From contig JACQEF010000206.1 of assembly GCA_016200745.1 (NCBI GenBank), positions 1-8,378 on the forward strand: 8,378 nucleotides of DNA, in the 5' to 3' direction. The translations under genes were made by a program, and so were the position numbers. Each line of letters begins with the position of its first letter. Positions within the stretch are counted from its first letter, which is position 1. Below are positions 6,112 to 8,378 of this stretch, piece by piece. The notes under the pieces are model-generated. The model saw only the letters and a program-made list of their open reading frames with translations. It was not told the DNA's origin and made no database searches. The stretch comes from Chloroflexota bacterium. GTDB taxonomy: Bacteria; Chloroflexota; Limnocylindria; Limnocylindrales; CSP1-4.

Positions 6112-7473
6112 TCACAGCCAGCCGTTCGTAAACCCGGCCCGGCGCAAGCCCGTGACCACGTACGGAGAATCCCGCATCAGCCGCCAGACCAGGCCTGAAC
6201 GGTGGTTCTCGATCATCGAGACGTTGGGTCCCTGATTGAGGGCGTAATGCACGGGGCACACCCAGCCCGACGCACTTCCCGAGGACGACGGGTAGGTCGG
6301 ATTGAAGCTGCCGATGAAGCCGTACGGAGTCCGGGTCTCCGGATACACGTCCTGGCAGTGCCGAATCGCCGGGAGGGCAATCTCCGGCGCGAACGGTAAC
6401 GATGCGATGATGCCCCACGGGGCGAGCGTGCCATCGTCGGGTCCATACGGGACGCCCCGCGCCCGGTATCCCAGGAAGCTGCGGTCGACGCCGTTGATCC
6501 GACGAGACTCCGGCCCGGGGCCGTCGCTGGCGGTCAGGCCCCAGGCCATTCGGCTGTAGCCCTTGAATCCGAGTGGGTTACGCGCCGCGTACTCCCGCTG
6601 CACGTAGGTGGCTCGACGGCTGTTCTCGAAATAGTCGATCCCTCTGCCACGCATGAACTCGTCCTGGATGCCGCGGAAGTCGATCCATACATGGGAGAAC
6701 TGGTGGATGAACAGCGGGCCCGCATAGAGGAATTCATAGCCGTAGATCTCCTTCCATTCGCAGGTAGACTCCCACGCCGCATAGCTTTCCGCTGGCAGGG
6801 GGTACGTCGGTGAGCCGAGGCCCAGGACGTACAGGAGCAGGGCCTCGTCGTAGCCTTCCCAGCGATATCGTAGGAAGCCACTCTCGGGCTTCCAGCCGTG
6901 GGTGACCGTCGCCCCACCGTTCTGTGCCCAGCGCCAATCGACCCGCCGATAGAGCGCGTCGGCGAGCGCCCGGATCTCCGTCTCGTCCTCGGCCTCCCTG
7001 TCGAAGTACACAGCCGCGGTCAGCATGCCGGCGAGCAGGAAGGTCGTGTCGATCGTCGACAGTTCGGACTGCCATACCCGCCGGCCGGTCTGCATGTGGA
7101 GAAAGTGGTAGTAGAACCCTCGATACCCGCTGGCGTCCGGCTCGGTTCCCTGCGAACTGTTCCAGAAGAACTGGAGCGTCGTCAGCGTGCGCTGGACGGC
7201 TTCCGCGCGCGACCAGAACCCGCGCTCGACGCCGACGGGATACGCGGCCAGCGCAAACCCGACGACTGCGATACTGGCCGGTGCGCCGTCTCTCGTCGTG
7301 TCAGCTACCAGCCCGTTCGCGGGGTTCGCTTGATCCAGGAAGTACGCGAACGTATCTCGCTGGAGCGTCTCCAGCGTGTCGTTGCCGCCCCCGGTGGCTG
7401 CAGCCGTCGGGAAGCCGTGGCCCTCCGTCTGGTCGCTCACCTTCGGTAGGGTAGTCAATAGCAGGGCTGCCAA
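6112..7473 (-). CDS. Glucoamylase-family (PF10091, GH144-like) glycoside hydrolase
   Basis: This is an (alpha/alpha)6-barrel glucan-active enzyme. Members of this family with known activity include GH144 beta-1,2-glucanases, and many are labelled glucoamylase without proof. Family landmarks are SELSTIDTTFLLAG (136-149), GWKPESGFLRYRWEGYDEA (193-211), YAGPLFIHQFSHVWIDFRG (250-268), DYFENS (280-285), WGLTASDGP (311-319), DDGTLAP (346-352), LPFAPEIALPA and NQGPNVSMIENHRSGLVWR (413-431). The catalytic part is complete to GGFxNGWL-like end residues (GFTNGWL). The start is uncertain. The listed TTG has no Shine-Dalgarno sequence near it, a GTG at 7440 (VSDQTEG) is an alternative, and the frame is closed upstream at 7504-7506. 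No signal peptide is seen from either start, so it is cytoplasmic as read, unless an upstream frameshift hides an export signal. It converges on the aldolase gene with a 39-bp gap. Confidence 0.88.
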   Translation of the reverse strand: MAALLLTTLPKVSDQTEGHGFPTAAATGGGNDTLETLQRDTFAYFLDQANPANGLVADTTRDGAPASIAVVGFALAAYPVGVERGFWSRAEAVQRTLTTLQFFWNSSQGTEPDASGYRGFYYHFLHMQTGRRVWQSELSTIDTTFLLAGMLTAAVYFDREAEDETEIRALADALYRRVDWRWAQNGGATVTHGWKPESGFLRYRWEGYDEALLLYVLGLGSPTYPLPAESYAAWESTCEWKEIYGYEFLYAGPLFIHQFSHVWIDFRGIQDEFMRGRGIDYFENSRRATYVQREYAARNPLGFKGYSRMAWGLTASDGPGPESRRINGVDRSFLGYRARGVPYGPDDGTLAPWGIIASLPFAPEIALPAIRHCQDVYPETRTPYGFIGSFNPTYPSSSGSASGWVCPVHYALNQGPNVSMIENHRSGLVWRLMRDSPYVVTGLRRAGFTNGWL

Positions 7474-7813
7474 CGGGTGATCGTGGCAACGCGCCTCCCG
7501 CTGCTATCTCAGCCGCCGTTCAGGCTCGCATCACAGGCGTCTCACGGTGCGGCCGCACGATCCCGCAGATGACGGCCGGTCATGCCCGCCCGGCGCCCGG
7601 CTGGCACGCTCTCAAGCCAGACCGAACATTGGCCGTCGTCGTCGCGCAGGTCGGAGCATCCGACCAGCGGATGCTCGGGAGGTTGCGCTCTTGATTGACC
7701 AGAAGACCCCCGGTTCGGCGCTCCGGTCGGCGGGAGCGGACCGCGTGCTCGCGACCCCCGAAGAGCCACTGCCCGGCCTGCCGGATTCCAGGGGGTAGCT
7801 GGATGCTGAACCG
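7474..7813. other. 340-bp gene-poor divergent intergenic region
   Basis: This lies between the start of the glycoside hydrolase (minus) and the start of G6PD (plus), so it should hold both promoters. I find no recognisable gene. An 83-codon frame at 7547-7798 has no familiar sequence and no Shine-Dalgarno sequence. The only strong structure is the hairpin at 7654-7676. TTGATT and TTGACC at 7691-7700 could be -35 boxes for G6PD, but neither has a -10 box at the right distance. Confidence 0.5.
7654..7676. promoter_or_regulatory. Perfect 9-bp inverted repeat (hairpin or operator)
   Basis: GAGCATCCG (7654-7662), a 5-nt centre and CGGATGCTC (7668-7676) form a perfect dyad. No T-run follows on either strand, and it lies upstream of both flanking genes, so a regulator-binding site is more likely than a terminator. 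It is about 140 bp before the G6PD start. Confidence 0.5.
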
Positions 7814-8378
7814 ATGACGATCGATCGATCGGACGCCGTCGTCTTCTTCGGGGCGACGGGCGATCTCGCCTTCAAGCAGATCTTCCCGGCGCTCCATGGC
7901 CTCATCCGCTCCGAGAATCTGGAGCTCCCGATCATCGGGGTCGCCCGGTCAGGCGACCTGTCCTCGCTGCGCGAGCGGGCGCGGCAGAGCCTCGCGGCCA
8001 GCGGTGCCCTCGACGCGGCGGCCACGGACAGGCTGCTCGCCCAGCTCCGCTACGTGAAGGGATCGAGCGATGAGTCGGATACCTTCGAGGCCCTCCGCCG
8101 CGAGCTCGGCGCGGCGGCGCGTCCGCTCCACTACCTCGCCATCCCTCCGGCGCTCTTCGGGCCGGTGATCAACGGACTCGAGCGGTCCGGCTCCGCCGCC
8201 GGCGCGCGGGTCATCCTCGAGAAGCCGTTCGGCCGCGATCTCGCCAGCGCGCGGACGCTCAACGGAGCGGTCCGCCGGGTCTTTCGTGACGAGGCGATCT
8301 TCCGGATCGTAGACCGCGAAGCCCTCGGAAATGCTCTCGATCGCCCGGCGCAGCAGATCCTCCGCCGCCGCCGCCCGC
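7814..8378 (+). CDS. zwf: Glucose-6-phosphate dehydrogenase, N-terminal part; frame is foreign after about 8309
   Basis: This is the first enzyme of the oxidative pentose phosphate pathway and reduces NAD(P)+ with glucose 6-phosphate. The ATG at 7814 is the only standard start after the in-frame TAG at 7796. The N-terminus has the nucleotide-binding GATGDLA (13-19) with FPAL. HYLAIPPALF (106-115) and VILEKPFGRDL (133-143) with substrate-site K137 follow, then LN and FRDEAIFRI (157-165). At this point the family continues DHYLGKExVQN, which holds the catalytic His. Here the frame reads VDREALGNALDRPA and then an Arg run, which resembles nothing in G6PD. Only about 165 residues of a roughly 480-510 residue protein are genuine. 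The break is at about 8309 and is described in a separate entry. Shine-Dalgarno support is weak (GGA 11 nt upstream). Confidence 0.86.
   Translation, partial: MTIDRSDAVVFFGATGDLAFKQIFPALHGLIRSENLELPIIGVARSGDLSSLRERARQSLAASGALDAAATDRLLAQLRYVKGSSDESDTFEALRRELGAAARPLHYLAIPPALFGPVINGLERSGSAAGARVILEKPFGRDLASARTLNGAVRRVFRDEAIFRIVDREALGNALDRPAQQILRRRRP
8287..8377 (-). other. Start of a PAS sensor domain on the opposite strand (partial, chimeric end)
   Basis: Read on the minus strand from the window edge, the last ~90 bp encode an Ala/Glu-rich helix and then LLRRAIESISEGFAVYDPED followed by RLV. This is the classic beginning of a PAS domain in sensor histidine kinases and diguanylate cyclases (compare LRDAIESISEGFxLYDxxDRLVxxN). 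The match stops at about 8287, after which the strand is simply antisense to G6PD. Both ends of this gene are missing in the window. The segment from 8287 to 8309 reads sensibly in both genes. The match is by eye from family knowledge. Confidence 0.6.

Noticed and set aside
7547..7798. Plus-strand 83-codon frame before G6PD
   Set aside because: It has Arg/Pro-rich translation, no Shine-Dalgarno sequence, no familiar domain, and a length expected by chance in such DNA.
1..8378. CRISPR array, transposase, integrase, toxin-antitoxin or phage-defence genes
   Set aside because: No regularly spaced repeats and no recognisable protein motifs of these types were found on either strand.

Overview
The window is a GC-rich stretch of bacterial DNA with dense genes, frequent GTG or TTG starts and a strong preference for G or C at third codon positions. 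This fits an uncultured Chloroflexota (Limnocylindria-like) or Actinomycetota lineage; the sequence alone does not decide between them. I see no tRNA, rRNA, CRISPR array, transposase or integrase.

Layout from left to right. (1) The left edge cuts an MFS drug-efflux-type permease on the minus strand (1-596). (2) Divergent from it is a complete heavy-metal (CPx, P1B) P-type ATPase on the plus strand (799-3354). It has a degenerate N-terminal metal-binding domain, a His/Met-rich linker, an unusual CPD motif in the membrane and an unusual Ser in the GDGxND motif. (3) Convergent with the ATPase, 12 bp away, is a minus-strand lipoprotein gene (3367-4461) with Asp-box beta-propeller repeats and a 21-bp tandem repeat just after the lipidated cysteine. 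A good sigma70-type promoter for it lies at 4644-4672. (4) Next is a second, recent partial copy of the ATPase 3' end (about 4703-5014). It has lost the last two membrane helices through an exact in-frame 192-bp deletion, and it overlaps by 4 nt the start codon of (5) a class I fructose-bisphosphate aldolase (5011-6072). (6) Convergent with the aldolase is a minus-strand glucoamylase-family (PF10091, GH144-like) glycoside hydrolase (6112-7473). (7) After a 340-bp gene-poor gap with one strong hairpin comes the 5' part of a glucose-6-phosphate dehydrogenase gene (7814 to about 8309). Its frame stops making sense just before the catalytic RIDHYLGK motif. The last ~90 bp instead encode, on the minus strand, the start of a PAS-type sensor domain, so the right end is a chimeric junction or a rearrangement.

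Themes: metal (probably copper) or drug efflux on the left, and sugar metabolism on the right (aldolase, G6PD, glucan-cleaving enzyme). The most informative structure is the ATPase duplication flanking the lipoprotein gene. It suggests the ATPase and aldolase genes were once adjacent, that a segment later came between them, and that the ATPase remnant survives as a translated leader of the aldolase. I do not see a clearly new defence or mobile system here.
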